NCBI GenBank assembly: GCA_018398765.1
Contig: JAHBMJ010001029.1
Coordinates: 1 to 64,000, forward strand
Length of the DNA stretch: 64,000 bases
Source of the DNA: Chromera velia
Taxonomy: Eukaryota; Sar; Chromeraceae
Direction: 5' to 3'
This document shows, one piece after another, positions 34,142 through 44,907 of this stretch. How positions within the stretch are numbered: position 1 is the stretch's first letter; the number at the start of each line of letters is the position of its first letter. The translations under genes were made by a program, and so were the position numbers. The notes below the pieces were generated by a model. That model saw only the letters and a list, made by a program, of their open reading frames with translations, was not told the origin of the DNA and did not search any database.

Positions 34142-36105
34142 ATGAGGGGGAAAGCTCTCTTAGCGCTGTGCTGCTTCTCTGCGGCATCCGCGTTCCAGCC
34201 TCCATCAAGCAACCTGCGTCTGCAATCCCTATCAAGTCATCGGAGGCTACGAAAGCATCTCCCTCTTGAAAAGTCTACTGCGACCTTCCCAACTACTGAT
34301 GTGGATCTGAAGAGCGACAGAGCTGAGGCCCCGTCCCGTCTCCTGGCCGGTTCCTCCTCTTCTGCATCGGACGTGACTATCTTGCCTGGTCAGGCCCCTT
34401 TTGTGCCTTTGCATTTATTTATTTTCGCTATGGCAGTCTGGTTGTGTCTGTGGTCTCCGAAAGGTCTCCTGCCTCCCCGCTATGTTCTCCCTCCTTCTAT
34501 GATACGCAAGTGTCTTCTGCTTCCTTTTTTCACTCCCCTTGCTTCCCTTCCCTCACCTCAGCTGTAGCCCTCAGCTGCCATTCATCTAGCTGCCCTCTGG
34601 ACATGTTTTCTCTCTGCCCTCTTTTTGCTCTGTTCCGCAGCCTCCCGGCAGCCTTCGTCATTCATCCAGAGTGCCTCCGTAGACCCAATCTCTCCCGCCG
34701 TTCTCCGTTTCACAGCGCAGACAGTCAGATAAAGCAAGAGACAGAGGATGTATTCGAAGCAGGATCGTGCGCTGCCTGACTGAGGTGTCAGGTGTGCGTG
34801 AGTTGAGTTGGGATGAAGCGGGGGGACGAATGAAGACGTTCTGATGCAGTTCGATGCGAGAGAGCTTCACTGAACTGAATTGAGTTCTTTCGCTTTCTTT
34901 TGCTTCTCTTTGCAGGAGACTACAAACTTTCTGCGGGTATTTTCTTTTTGGTTCTGGTGTTGGCACAACTGCACCTGTGGATTCCCAGTCAGTCAGCTTT
35001 TTTCTTTTTTGGAAAGTAAATGCTGTGGATCCCCAGTCAGACCGCAAAAGGGCAAGAGAGGAGGGGGAGGGGGGGACGTGTGAAAAGAAGAAAATGTGGG
35101 GTGGAGTGGACGAAAAAGAACTGGAGGGGGAGTGAGAGATGACCGAGAGACCAACAAATTGAGGAGCGGGAAGAAATTTTGTTCACCGAAAGACAAGCAG
35201 CATGAGAAGGGGGAAAAGTAGACGAACGTCTCGTCAAAAAGCGGAACGACAGACAGCGAGTTTGTTTGTGGGGAGAGATGTTCTGACGCACGCCAACACG
35301 TCCAGCCAGAGATGCATGGAGGGGGAAAGCAAAGACTGGTTGGTGGAAGAAAATTGAAAGTTTGAATAATAAAGTATCCTTCTGTGCGTGACCGAGCTTC
35401 TCTTTCTCAAAGAGCTGCTTGCTCTCTTCCCCCCCTTGTACCGTCACCCTTCCCAAAGTTGGCTCTCCTGCAGCGTGTCCGTCCTTCTGCATGGTCACCA
35501 TGTTTGCCAAAGTGAAGCAAAACAAAAAGAAAATGATAACATATTATTTGCAGGTTTGTTGTTTGGTGTAATCGCGGCATTCCTTGCCCGTCAGACCTCG
35601 CGTGTCCGTTTTGTGTTCGACAAAGACGCCCTGGAGGTTATGATCTTCAAGGACCCCGTCAGCGGCAAAAGAGAGGAAGACGGAGAACAAATGACTCTGG
35701 CGGACTTGACAGACTCAGGGGAGAATTTTGCTGTGGGGGGACAGAACAGGTGGAACTACGACACTTTCTACAACTGTCAGTGAGTAAGTTGATGCTTTTG
35801 GTTTCTGTCTGTCTGTCTGTCTGTCTGGATTCAGTGGTTTGGTTTTTTGTAGATGGAGAGCATACAAGAATAGGACAGGCTGAAGTGCACTGCGTTTGAT
35901 AACCGTCAGAGACTCAGTGTGAGTGAGTCGTCAGAGCCTGTTTGAGGACAGACACGCAAAGTCAGGGTCTGCCTGCTCAGTCTAACTGAATCACATACCT
36001 GCAGACTACAAAACGGCTGCATGCATGGATTGTGTGTGTGAGTCTGTGAGTGAATCAGTAAGTGAGTAAGTGAGTGAGTGGATTCAATCGGTCGGTGCCG
36101 AGACG

Positions 36106-36148
<43 letters not shown>

Positions 36149-36152
36149 GGCT

Positions 36153-36186
<34 letters not shown>

Positions 36187-36432
36187 AGAGAGAGAGAGAG
36201 ACAGAGAGAGAACAAAAAATTGTCTGAACGCACTAGCATCTGATGATCTCTTGCAGGGGAGATGTACCCCTCCCCCGAGAACCCCATTTTGGTGTACTTC
36301 AAGGAGACCCAGACGAAGCCAGAGGGGCAGATCCACTTCTTTCCCGTCCTCTTTGACGGACAGAAGCTCAGAGACGTCATGGAACAAAAAATCCCCAAAG
36401 CATCTCTGCCCTTCACTCTGAAAGGAAAATGA
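34142..36432 (+). CDS. Plastid-targeted DUF3119 protein
   Basis: Four exons join in phase: 34142-34388, 34916-34987, 35554-35775 and 36257-36432 (TGA at 36430), giving 238 residues. Residues 1-17 (MRGKALLALCCFSAASA) form a signal peptide and F18 follows the predicted cleavage site. Residues 18-82 are Ser/Arg-rich, like a transit peptide. This bipartite leader is the hallmark of complex red plastids. Two hydrophobic segments follow (about 86-105, KLSAGIFFLVLVLAQLHLWI, and 109-119). Then come VRFVFDKDALEVM, GGQNRWNYDTFYNW and LVYFKETQTKPEGQIHFFPV, the conserved core of the DUF3119 family found in cyanobacteria and plastid-bearing eukaryotes. Splicing at 35775/36257 restores the conserved NW. 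It is expected in the thylakoid or inner plastid membrane; its biochemical role is unknown to me. Confidence 0.9.
36112..36201. repeat. CT/GT/GA microsatellite in an intron
   Basis: CT, then GT, then GA runs lie in the last intron of the DUF3119 gene. Confidence 0.9.
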
Positions 36433-37635
36433 AATAAAATGGAAAGAGAATAACAGAGCAAGAAAATCAAAAAGTCCTCTAGAGAATCGTATGGCAATTC
36501 ACTTTTGAAACCGAATTGATCACAGTCGGACTTCTGCGTTAGTATCCTTTCTGTCTTTCCGTCGTTGTCGCTTTTGGAAGAACGTCCGCAAAAAATCCGC
36601 CAGGTTGTTGTTTTCACATACCGCGTATAAAGTCCAAGGGGAGAGTCGGACACTGCATTTAAAAAAGTTGACAAAGACAATTAATGAATGAATGTTCAGC
36701 TGCAAATAAACTGTCAGTCACATTATTTAATTATATCTATATACTAAGATTTATATTCATATTCAATTTAATTGCTAGTTTAATTGTATTCAATTAATGT
36801 ATTTCACTAGCTATAGGCATTTTATCATACTTTTTATGTGAGTAAACTCTACATATAAAGTTACTATAAACTCTAGAGATTGCTTCTAGGATTGCCTCGA
36901 TCTACGGTTGCCCAGATAGGGTAGGATTTACGTTCCAGGAATCTAGCTGCGTTTCGCCCGCTAGCAAGGATAGGATAGGATTAATGTCTGGAGGATTGCC
37001 CTCTTGCCCCAATGCCGAGTGCTCGACGTGCGGCGTCCTGGCCGCGTCCAGGAAAAGCGTATACATGCGTTGGACCTATCATACATGCCGTATAACACGC
37101 GTTGGTTCAGGAAAAGTGCATATAGCAATCTGCTATCTTATATGATCTGAATGATATATAGGCCTAGACATAGCTTTGCACCGATACCCTTAGGCTATAA
37201 GGCTGAATTTGCGAAAGGGTCAGGGAGGTCGCGGGCCCTAATCCCTTTCTAACATCCTCTCGCTCCTCGGATCGATGCACGCATCTATGGCCACGGCATG
37301 ACAATAAAGAGCGGGGGCCACGATCTGTATGTGCACGGAAGAGAATTAATTGAATTAATTAGCATGCATGCATTAAAGAGATCGATTGATACAGATTGAA
37401 CAAAGACACTAAACAATACTAAGAGTTGGAAGAAGACAAGAGATCCGGACCGACAGTTCCCTACGTGTCTTATATGAATAAGAGGCCAAGGCTATCACCC
37501 CTAGACTAGCCAACCTCTTCGCTGAATTTGCTGCTAAAATTGTATACCTCAGAAATTGGCAGACTAATTTTTGTACCTAGTTTCATACGCTAGTTCACAC
37601 GAATGACACGTCGAATGTTCCAGAGCACCATTAAA
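36433..37635. other. AT-rich intergenic repeat DNA
   Basis: No gene is seen. The sequence is AT-rich with scattered CTAG-containing palindromes, similar in texture to 29500-29960 and 18000-18300. It probably consists of old mobile-element fragments. Confidence 0.4.
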
Positions 37636-37901
37636 TGATAAATCATTTATACACGTCGGCTAAAGAAAAAAAAAAAAAGATCGCCCAAAATCTTTTATTT
37701 TTTTTCTTTTTTTTTTTCTTTTTCAGTCAAACAACTATTGTTCAAGTGTTGCATAAGTGTTGTTCATGTGTTGCACAACTGTTGTTAAGTGTTGTTTAGG
37801 GTAAAAAAGTAAAAAAGAAAGAAAAAAAAAGATCTCCTCTGATCGCTTACTTTTTTTCTTTTTTTTTTTTCTTTAGCCGACGCCTAGAAATCATTTATCA
37901 C
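37636..37901. mobile_element. 266-bp MITE with 30-bp terminal inverted repeats
   Basis: The left end (from TGATAAATCATTTATACACG through TCGGCTAAAG) and the reverse complement of the right end (from TGATAAATGATTTCTAGGCG through TCGGCTAAAG) match at 26 of 30 positions, followed by A-rich runs. The interior has irregular repeats of a GTGTTG(CAT/TTC) type motif, which also appear in the 45377-45845 element. No target duplication is clear and no ORF is present. Confidence 0.75.
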
Positions 37902-39345
37902 TTATCACTTAGCCACACTTAGCTAGAAAATTGATTGGCTGGTTAAAACTAAAACTAGATGAAGTCTTGCATAATTTATATGCCGATTATGCAAACATGC
38001 ACGCAGGCGAAGAAGACAAAAGTACGTGCGTTCCTACGCACTTGCACTTTTATGTATGATGTTGTCCACATGCTCCGCAGGAGACAGATGCATGCACCGC
38101 TCATCACCCTAGTCTTCACCGCTCCAGCGCACTCACCCAGCGTGAAAGATGAGCCGGAAATTTTTTAAAGAGAGACACTAGGAGAGACACTGTTTCAGAC
38201 AGTCAATAGCAGAAGAAGGGGAGGCTGAGGAACGTAGTCAAAAAACGAAGGAAAGGAAAGAAGGAAGGAAGGAAGGAAGGAAGGGTCAAAGAAAGACAGG
38301 TAGAAAGAAAGCAAGCAAGAAAGAAAGAAGGAAAGAAAGAAAAGCGCTGCAGATCTGCACGCGGAAACTGACTTTCTTCCTTTGTTCATTCCTTCACTTG
38401 ACAATGTTCATTCCTTCACTTGCTGATTGACTTGTTCCGTATGATCATGCAGACATCTTCTCACACTACTGTTCGCTGGATTCCAAATCATGCTGCATGT
38501 ACCTCACTCACGTAGGTAAAGGACCAAACCTGGCCACAGCTACGTCAAAAAAAAACAAATCACCCAATGGATCTTCTGACCGCGAGGAAATTTCACTCAA
38601 CAATAAAGCGCCCGGCCCTTTCTGGTTGAGCATATTTCATCTCGAGCAGAAGACGAACAAGGGGACACAAGACAAAAAAGACGACCTGGGTCATGGCATT
38701 TCACTGATCCCATTGCCCCCTTTTTTTCTTTTCCCCTCGCATATAATGAACAAGATGAACAATCAACTGCCTCGATCACCTCATCTCTTTTTTTCCTTTG
38801 ACCTTTCTTGCTTTGGTCCTTCTTGCCTTCCGGCTTCCCTCCCCCCCTTCCTTTTCTCCGCAGTCGGTCATCAAGCAACCAGCCAACCAAACAGACGGTC
38901 CAAAAAGTCCTGTGAGCTTCTGTTGCGAAGAAAGAAGCAAAGGGACCCATACAACAATCAGACAGGACTTCCTTCTTGAGTCCTGCATGGTGACCTCATC
39001 AGAAAAGGAAATCAAACAGATGGGACCAAAGCTCAGCAACAGTCTAGTCTTTCTTCTCCTTCCTTCTCTCCGAGTGCCGTGACCTAATCGATGCATGACC
39101 TCCCTCCACCAGGCTCCCACCATGAGGGTGCATGGATCGACGCCGCATGGGAGCTTTCGATATCATGCCGAGTGCGTCAAGAGATTTTGTTTTCATCAGA
39201 AAAGCGGAATCAGATCAGTTCTCTTCAATGCAAACAACCATCAAAAGCATATTTGCACACCAAACAAATGTCCCATATACACCAATGCAGTAAGATCCAG
39301 GCCCTGCCTGCATTTCACCATGCATGATGATGCAAAACCATTCGA
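37902..39345. other. Intergenic, low-complexity tracts and no confident gene
   Basis: A GAAG/GAAA tract lies at about 38244-38345. A plus ORF at 39095-39400 contains several Cys and His residues (HICTPNKCPIY) but overlaps the 3' end of the opposite-strand EGF/C2 gene and matches nothing known to me. It is not called as a gene. Confidence 0.35.
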
Positions 39346-40227
39346 TCATTCATCCACCCCCCTGCGATATCTCGGGTCTCCATTCACTAGAGTCCAGTGA
39401 CACCTCACCGTTCCCTGCCCGCGCCACGACAGTGAAAAAGGGAGCACGTCATAAAATCTCAGCCTTGTCGTCTCCGCCCTGTCAATCCCCACAAAGTCCA
39501 CCTCATGAGAGGCCAAAAGATCGTCGTCACCCGCAAGGCCCGAGTCCCGATCCCACAACTCCACCTTGACGCTCTCATAAACTTCAGCATCCGAAAAGCT
39601 CAGAGGGTCTGAAGAAAAACTGGGCGAAACTTCGTTGTACTCCCCGGTCTGCTTCACCACCGTGCGCGTGGTGCCATCTTCAACGTTTCTCACCACGGCA
39701 GAGGCCACAATCTGAATCTCAGGAGCACCGAAAGAGTCCGCACCGATGAAACTGCCATCCGTGTGTCCACAAGAAATCACCAGCCTACTCAGCCTGTGTT
39801 CGCACCGTTTTCCAACGAAAGAAGGTGTGCAGATACAACCGTGGTGCTGATCCACACACGTCCCTCTGTAGTGACAGAAAGCGCGAGCCGGGTTAACGCC
39901 TGAGGGACACGCTTCGGGGGCAGTTGGGGTTGCAGTCTCGTATCTGAATGGACGGGTGGCATATCGACACAGGTGCTGTTGCGGCTGTGCTCCGAAACGC
40001 GGAAGGGCGCAGTCAGCTCCTCTCTGTGGGCAAAAGTTGTAAGTACACACAGGATTTCCGTCTCCTGTTCTGCAGTCTCCGTCGAGACACGCGATGGATT
40101 CGCCACACGCTTCGCTTGTACTCTGGGCGGCACACGGGCTCTCTGCACATGTCTTTGCGATGCACTCCTGTCCGGATACATACAGCAGAGATGCACTCAG
40201 AACGAAGAGGAGGAGAACTGCCCTCAT
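39346..40227 (-). CDS. Secreted Cys-rich protein with EGF-like and C2-like domains
   Basis: A single-exon gene encodes 293 residues. The start at 40227 is chosen because MRAVLLLFVLSASLLYVSG (1-19) is a clean signal peptide; an in-frame ATG 18 codons upstream would bury it. Residues 20-110 are rich in cysteine (CxAKTC, ACLDGDC, NFCPQRGADC). Residues 118-142 (from FCHYRGTCV to GKRCE) form an EGF-like module with the CxCxxxFxGxxC pattern. Residues 148-285 look like a C2-type beta sandwich: VELWDRDSGLAGDDDLLA resembles the acidic calcium loop of C2 domains, as in the C-terminus of perforin-like proteins. No MACPF domain is present. An extracellular or secretory-pathway, perhaps calcium-dependent membrane-binding, protein is inferred. 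Whether it is truly intronless needs transcript evidence. Confidence 0.78.
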   Translation of the reverse strand: MRAVLLLFVLSASLLYVSGQECIAKTCAESPCAAQSTSEACGESIACLDGDCRTGDGNPVCTYNFCPQRGADCALPRFGAQPQQHLCRYATRPFRYETATPTAPEACPSGVNPARAFCHYRGTCVDQHHGCICTPSFVGKRCEHRLSRLVISCGHTDGSFIGADSFGAPEIQIVASAVVRNVEDGTTRTVVKQTGEYNEVSPSFSSDPLSFSDAEVYESVKVELWDRDSGLAGDDDLLASHEVDFVGIDRAETTRLRFYDVLPFSLSWRGQGTVRCHWTLVNGDPRYRRGVDE

Positions 40228-40484
40228 GGTGGGACAGACAACCTTCAGGAAAGATTCGTGTTGCAAAACAGAGTCCCACACAAAACAACCGACTCAAAGC
40301 AGAGAGTTGAAGGCGGTAAAGTTACGAAGCCAAAGAACTCCGCTGTAGTGTTTTTCAAGAAGAAACCTTGATCAATGTGACACTGTATGTGTGAGGAAGA
40401 TTGAAAGTTGATCGAGATTCTGATCGAAGAAACCGAATTGTGTGCGAGTTGTTGCATGCATGACAGTTGTTGCATGGACTGGTC

Positions 40485-40612
40485 GCGGCGGCGCGCCACG
40501 CGCGGCGTTTCGAGCGCATGCATGCAGGCCGGCCCGCGGCCCCGGCCGGCCCGGACGCGGCGCGCGCCGCGCCCGCGGCGGCGGCCGCCTCATGGCCCCG
40601 GAAAGCGAAGCA
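40485..40612. other. GC-rich patch
   Basis: About 130 bp of almost pure GC (GGCC and GCGC runs) upstream of the EGF/C2 gene on the minus strand. It resembles the patch at 10906-11022, which also lies upstream of an intronless minus-strand gene. Confidence 0.5.
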
Positions 40613-41252
40613 GGGGGCACTCATTGTGTTGCTGGCAGCCGCCTGCATCATTGCCATGCTGCATGAATGCCTGTGGACGCAGGCATCGATCGTATTCAAT
40701 GCTGCCACGCGTCTTCTACTAAAAGTGAGTGTGTGTACGGCCACAAAAGAGGACCATCTACATGGACACTACCATGAAGCCATCGAGGGTGAATGCCTCA
40801 CAGAGAGGAAAAAGCCGATCCACTTGCATGCAGCAACAGTTCGAGACTTTCATACTTCAATCTTTAATACCGTAGCATTATACCGATACACGTATGCTCC
40901 TCCATGTATTATATTAAGTGTAGCCTCTGCATACGACTAACATGACGCGAACATCAATGTATTCTTGCTTTTATCTTCTCCTACTGGTCGGCAAAGCGAA
41001 TTCCGTCAAATTGAACCAGTCAGTTAGGCTGTCCCGCCTGTGCTAGCACCATATATACAGACTGGCAGTTGGCTGTCTAGCTCGCATATTTAGTGCGTCT
41101 GTGTCTCAGCATGTCTTGGCACCTCAGAAGGCTCTATCTGTCTGTCAGATGATCTCCTTCCTTCCAGCACATCATGCAATGTACTGGCTGTTCAAGAGTT
41201 TTCTTTTCTTAGTGATCGATGCAGCCTTTATTAAATTGCCGCCAAACGACGT

Positions 41253-41678
41253 TATATACTAAGACCAATTCAATTTGGCAAACCCATACAGCCAATTACG
41301 ATTATCATTACAAATATGAAAAATATTTTTATAGTGTAAACAGTCTTTTAAGACTTGCAACATATTTTTGATAATATTCGTGAAGTTTGTATAAATTTTT
41401 AAGTTCGTACGTACGACCGATTACGTTTGCAAAAAATATGAAAATTCAAAATCGGGACTCAATTTTTTGGGTTTCCGGGGCCGCCCAGCTTTAAATTTTC
41501 ATATTTTTGGCAAACATAATCGGTCACACGCACGAACTTAAAAATTTGCACAGATTTTACGAATATTATCAAAAACATGTTGCAAGTTTCAAAAGACTGT
41601 TTGCCTGATAAAAATATTGTTTACATTTGCAATCGCAATCGTAATCGTGCCAAATTGAGTTGATCTTGGTATATATAT
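41253..41678. mobile_element. Foldback MITE with roughly 190-bp inverted arms
   Basis: The left arm (about 41253-41445) and the right arm (about 41490-41678) are near-complete inverted copies. Shared blocks in order are CAATTTGGCA, ATTACGATT, ACAGTCTTTT, GATAATATTCGT, TTTTTAAGTTCGT, CCGATTA and AAAATATGAAAATT. The spacer is about 45 bp. Both outer ends run into TATATA, consistent with a TA target site. It is AT-rich and non-coding, and would form a long hairpin. Confidence 0.85.
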
Positions 41679-41854
41679 AGGGCATCGTTCGTACTGTATG
41701 TGTATCACTCCAGGACAAGCAAGACCAAAGCATGCATTTATTTATTTTTACCCGTTCCCCTTCACAATCCCCGCCGGCATGTCCAATATCCCACCTAATA
41801 ATATGCTTCTATCTTCCCTATCTTGCTCCTCCTTACCTTTTAATACACTCGCAG

Positions 41855-41926
41855 AGCGGCTTTGCTACAGGAGGGTGAGTCCTCGGATGGATCCACTGTG
41901 CACATACGCATCAGTATGAATCTGTG

Positions 41927-41970
<44 letters not shown>

Positions 41971-42632
41971 CCCCTCTCTCTCTCTCTCTCTCTATCTCTC
42001 TCCCCCCCTTCTCTTTCTCTCTCTCCCTCTCTCTCTTTCTCTCTCTCCTCTCACTGTGCGTATGTGTAAGGTGATATCATTACGTGAATGGGCGAAAGTG
42101 GCCTCTGGCCACGCGCAGCCGTCTTTTTTTTTTGTTCTTGGAGTGGACGTACAATTTCGATAATTCACTCCATGTCTGATCAGTTGATCGATGTGGAAAG
42201 GAAAGGAACTTGATCGATCGACTACAAACATACAGGCAGGCCTGGGGAAATCAGACCAGATCGAGCGAGTCTCCTGGGTTCCTCAGTTATGATTTGGACG
42301 TGTGATTCCTTCACTTCACTTATGTAGTATTATGAATAATCATGTATCCAAAACTGTTTTACTTGGCTGCATGAATGCATCTGGCCATGCATACATGTCC
42401 GAGTGCCAGCTGGGCTTTGTCTGAGAGATACTGACAGCGTGCCTCAGGCCCTTTTGCAAACTTTTATTTTATTCTGCATAGTCCCGTCTTGTCTGGCTAG
42501 TTTTATTTCTGTGAATCCATGTGGGTGCATGCAGTGGAGTCGGCAGTGAGCGAGAGGGGCATGGAGCTAGGTCTGTCCTCGTGTGTATATGTATGTGTGT
42601 GCATGTCTGTGTGTATATGTGTGTATGTGTGT

Positions 42633-42675
<43 letters not shown>

Positions 42676-42893
42676 TGTGTGTGTGTATGTATGTGTATGT
42701 GTATATATGTGTGTGTATGTATGGGTGTGTGTGTATGGGCATGGGTGTCTGAGTGTGTATGGTGTGTGACACTATGTGTGTGTGTGTATGTATGTGTGTG
42801 TATGTGTGTATATGTGTGTATGGGTATGTGTGTATGTGTGTGTGTGTGTATGTGTGTGTATCTGTGTATGTGTGTGTGTATGTATGGGTGTGT

Positions 42894-42934
<41 letters not shown>

Positions 42935-43145
42935 TGTGTGTATGTGTATGTGTGTGTATATGTATATATGTATATGTGTATGTATATGTGTGTATGGTGT
43001 GTGTATATGGTGTGTGTGGGTATGTGTGTGTGTGTCTGTATATATGTATGTGTCTGTGTGTATAGTGTGTGTGGGTATGTGTGTGTGTGTCTGTATATGT
43101 GTGTGTGTGTGTCTGTGTGTGTGTATGTGTGTGTGTGTGTCTGTA

Positions 43146-43180
<35 letters not shown>

Positions 43181-43212
43181 ATGTATATGTGTGTATATGT
43201 ATATGTGTGTGT

Positions 43213-43251
<39 letters not shown>

Positions 43252-43252
43252 T

Positions 43253-43304
<52 letters not shown>

Positions 43305-43585
43305 TGTGTGTGGTATGTATGTGTGTGTGTGTGTACTATGTATGGGTGTGTGTGTGTGTATGTATATGTGTGTGTATGTGTGTGTATGTGTGTGTGTGTG
43401 TGTGTATGTGTGTGTGTGTGTGTGTGTATGTCTTTCCATCTGTATGTGTATGTGTATGTATGATGTGTGTGTGTATGGTGTGTGTGTATGGTGTGTATGT
43501 ATGGTGTGTGTATATGGTGTATGTGTATGGTATGTGTGTATGATGTGTGTGTATGGTGTGTGTATATATATATATATATCTATGT

Positions 43586-43623
<38 letters not shown>

Positions 43624-44710
43624 GTGTATATGTGTGTGTGCGTATGTATATGTGTATGTGTATGTTTGTGTGTGTGTATATGTGTATGAGAGAGAGAGAG
43701 AGAGAGAGGAGGGAGGGGAAAGAAAAAGAATAGCAGGTCCTACATGCAGGTGATGTTGAGCCTCACGTTACTGATTTATTCATGAATCAGATTTAGAATT
43801 GCTTTGCATGCAGCTGCCCTGGTGCTCTTTTTTATCCTTTGTTTGTTGGATGCATGTCCCTGCAGAGGTCTTCGTGATCCTTGCGCTCTTTCTGTGCTGT
43901 GACCGAAAGAAACTTCATTGTCTGATCGAAATGGAGATTGAACAGACAGCGGTAGCATGAAAGAAAAGATGCTTTTTTCTTTTATGTATGTGACACTGTG
44001 TATATATATCTGTATGTGCGGGCATGTATGTATATAAGTATGTGTGTGCCTGTACGAACCTGCAGCAAAGGCCGCAGAGATCGTGGCAAAGTGGAAGGAA
44101 AGAGGTTTGGGGGGAGTTACGGACAAGACCTGCTCAGAGTCCATCACGGGGCTCTCTAGCTACGAGCGTTCAATCTGCCAAAGTGTTTCTAGTAAGTGAG
44201 TTCTGGCTGAAGGTTGAAGGAAACTATCTGGAGGTAAGGATGGAGAGAAAGAGAGAAGGAGATGAAGAAGCAACAGCAAACTGAGAGGAAATCATAAGAA
44301 ATGAAAAAAATTAGATGGAAGCAAACAAGCAAGGAAGAAAAGAAAGAACAGAGACGGAAACGTTTGAAATATGGCCTCTATTGTGAATGGTCTGGACTCC
44401 ACTAAATACATCATTCATCCGTTGTTTTAGCAGGGCTCTGCATGGTCGTCTTTTTTACCCTCTTTTCCGCTTCACTTGTTGGCATATTAGAAGCCAAAAT
44501 GTGGTTCTTTCTTCGTTTCTTTCTTGGTTTCGTTCGTTTCTCCCTTCTTTCCTTTCTTCCTTCCTTCCTTCCTTCCTTCCTTCCCTTTTTCCTTCCTTTC
44601 TTCCTTCCCTCCCTCCCTCCCTCCCTCCTTCCTTCCTTCCTTCCTTCCTTCCCTCTTTCTTTCTTTCTTTCTTTCTTTCTTTCCTTTCCTTCCTTCCTTC
44701 CTTCCTTCCT

Positions 44711-44742
<32 letters not shown>

Positions 44743-44907
44743 TCATCTTTCTCCATTCCTGTGTGTATACAGGCGAGCGTTTGATGAGGTACTGCGTTTG
44801 CTCCCTTCAGGACATGCCGTTTGGAGTAGACCTGAAGACTGGCAAGAAGGGGTGTGGCGAGCGATACCCTGAGTGGCAGGAATTCCAACATCCTCAATAT
44901 GCCGGCG
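41855..44907 (+). CDS. Unrecognised gene, exon chain with a TG-array intron; both ends unresolved
   Basis: Four AG/GT-bounded stretches join without a stop and with matching phases: 41855-41874, 42535-42570, 44066-44191 and 44773-44907. Together they read ALLQEVESAVSERGMELAKA, then AEIVAKWKERGLGGVTDKTC, SESITGLSSYERSICQSVSS, ERLMRYCVCSLQDMPFGVDL and a Cys-containing tail ending near QHPQYAG. The start and the final exon are not found. The second intron holds a 1.1-kb TG array, the third a CTTC/CTTT array, and the last donor abuts the CAGT array. The peptide begins as an amphipathic helix and then carries several cysteines. I do not recognise a family. Phase agreement across three introns argues against chance, but each exon is short. 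Confidence 0.42.
41930..42055. repeat. CT microsatellite
   Basis: An imperfect (CT)n tract with C and TTT interruptions, within the first intron of the unrecognised gene. Confidence 0.95.
42585..43711. repeat. 1.1-kb TG/TATG microsatellite
   Basis: More than a kilobase of (TG)n broken by TATG steps, with a short (TA)n at about 43565-43580 and a (GA)n end at 43687-43711. It gives long spurious ORFs in every frame on both strands (CVCVCV, HTHTHT). It lies in an intron of the unrecognised gene. Confidence 0.97.
44520..44752. repeat. CTTC/CTTT/CCTC array
   Basis: A pyrimidine-only tetranucleotide array ends about 20 bp before the acceptor of exon 44773-44907 and could act as its polypyrimidine tract. 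ORFs reading PSFLPSFLP are artefacts. Confidence 0.95.

Noticed and set aside
39095-39400. Cys/His-containing plus ORF upstream of the EGF/C2 3' end
   Set aside because: It overlaps the opposite-strand gene, is short and has no recognised zinc-finger spacing.
42567-43543. Long ORFs reading HTHTHT and CVCVCV on both strands
   Set aside because: Translations of a TG microsatellite, open in all frames because the repeat lacks stops.
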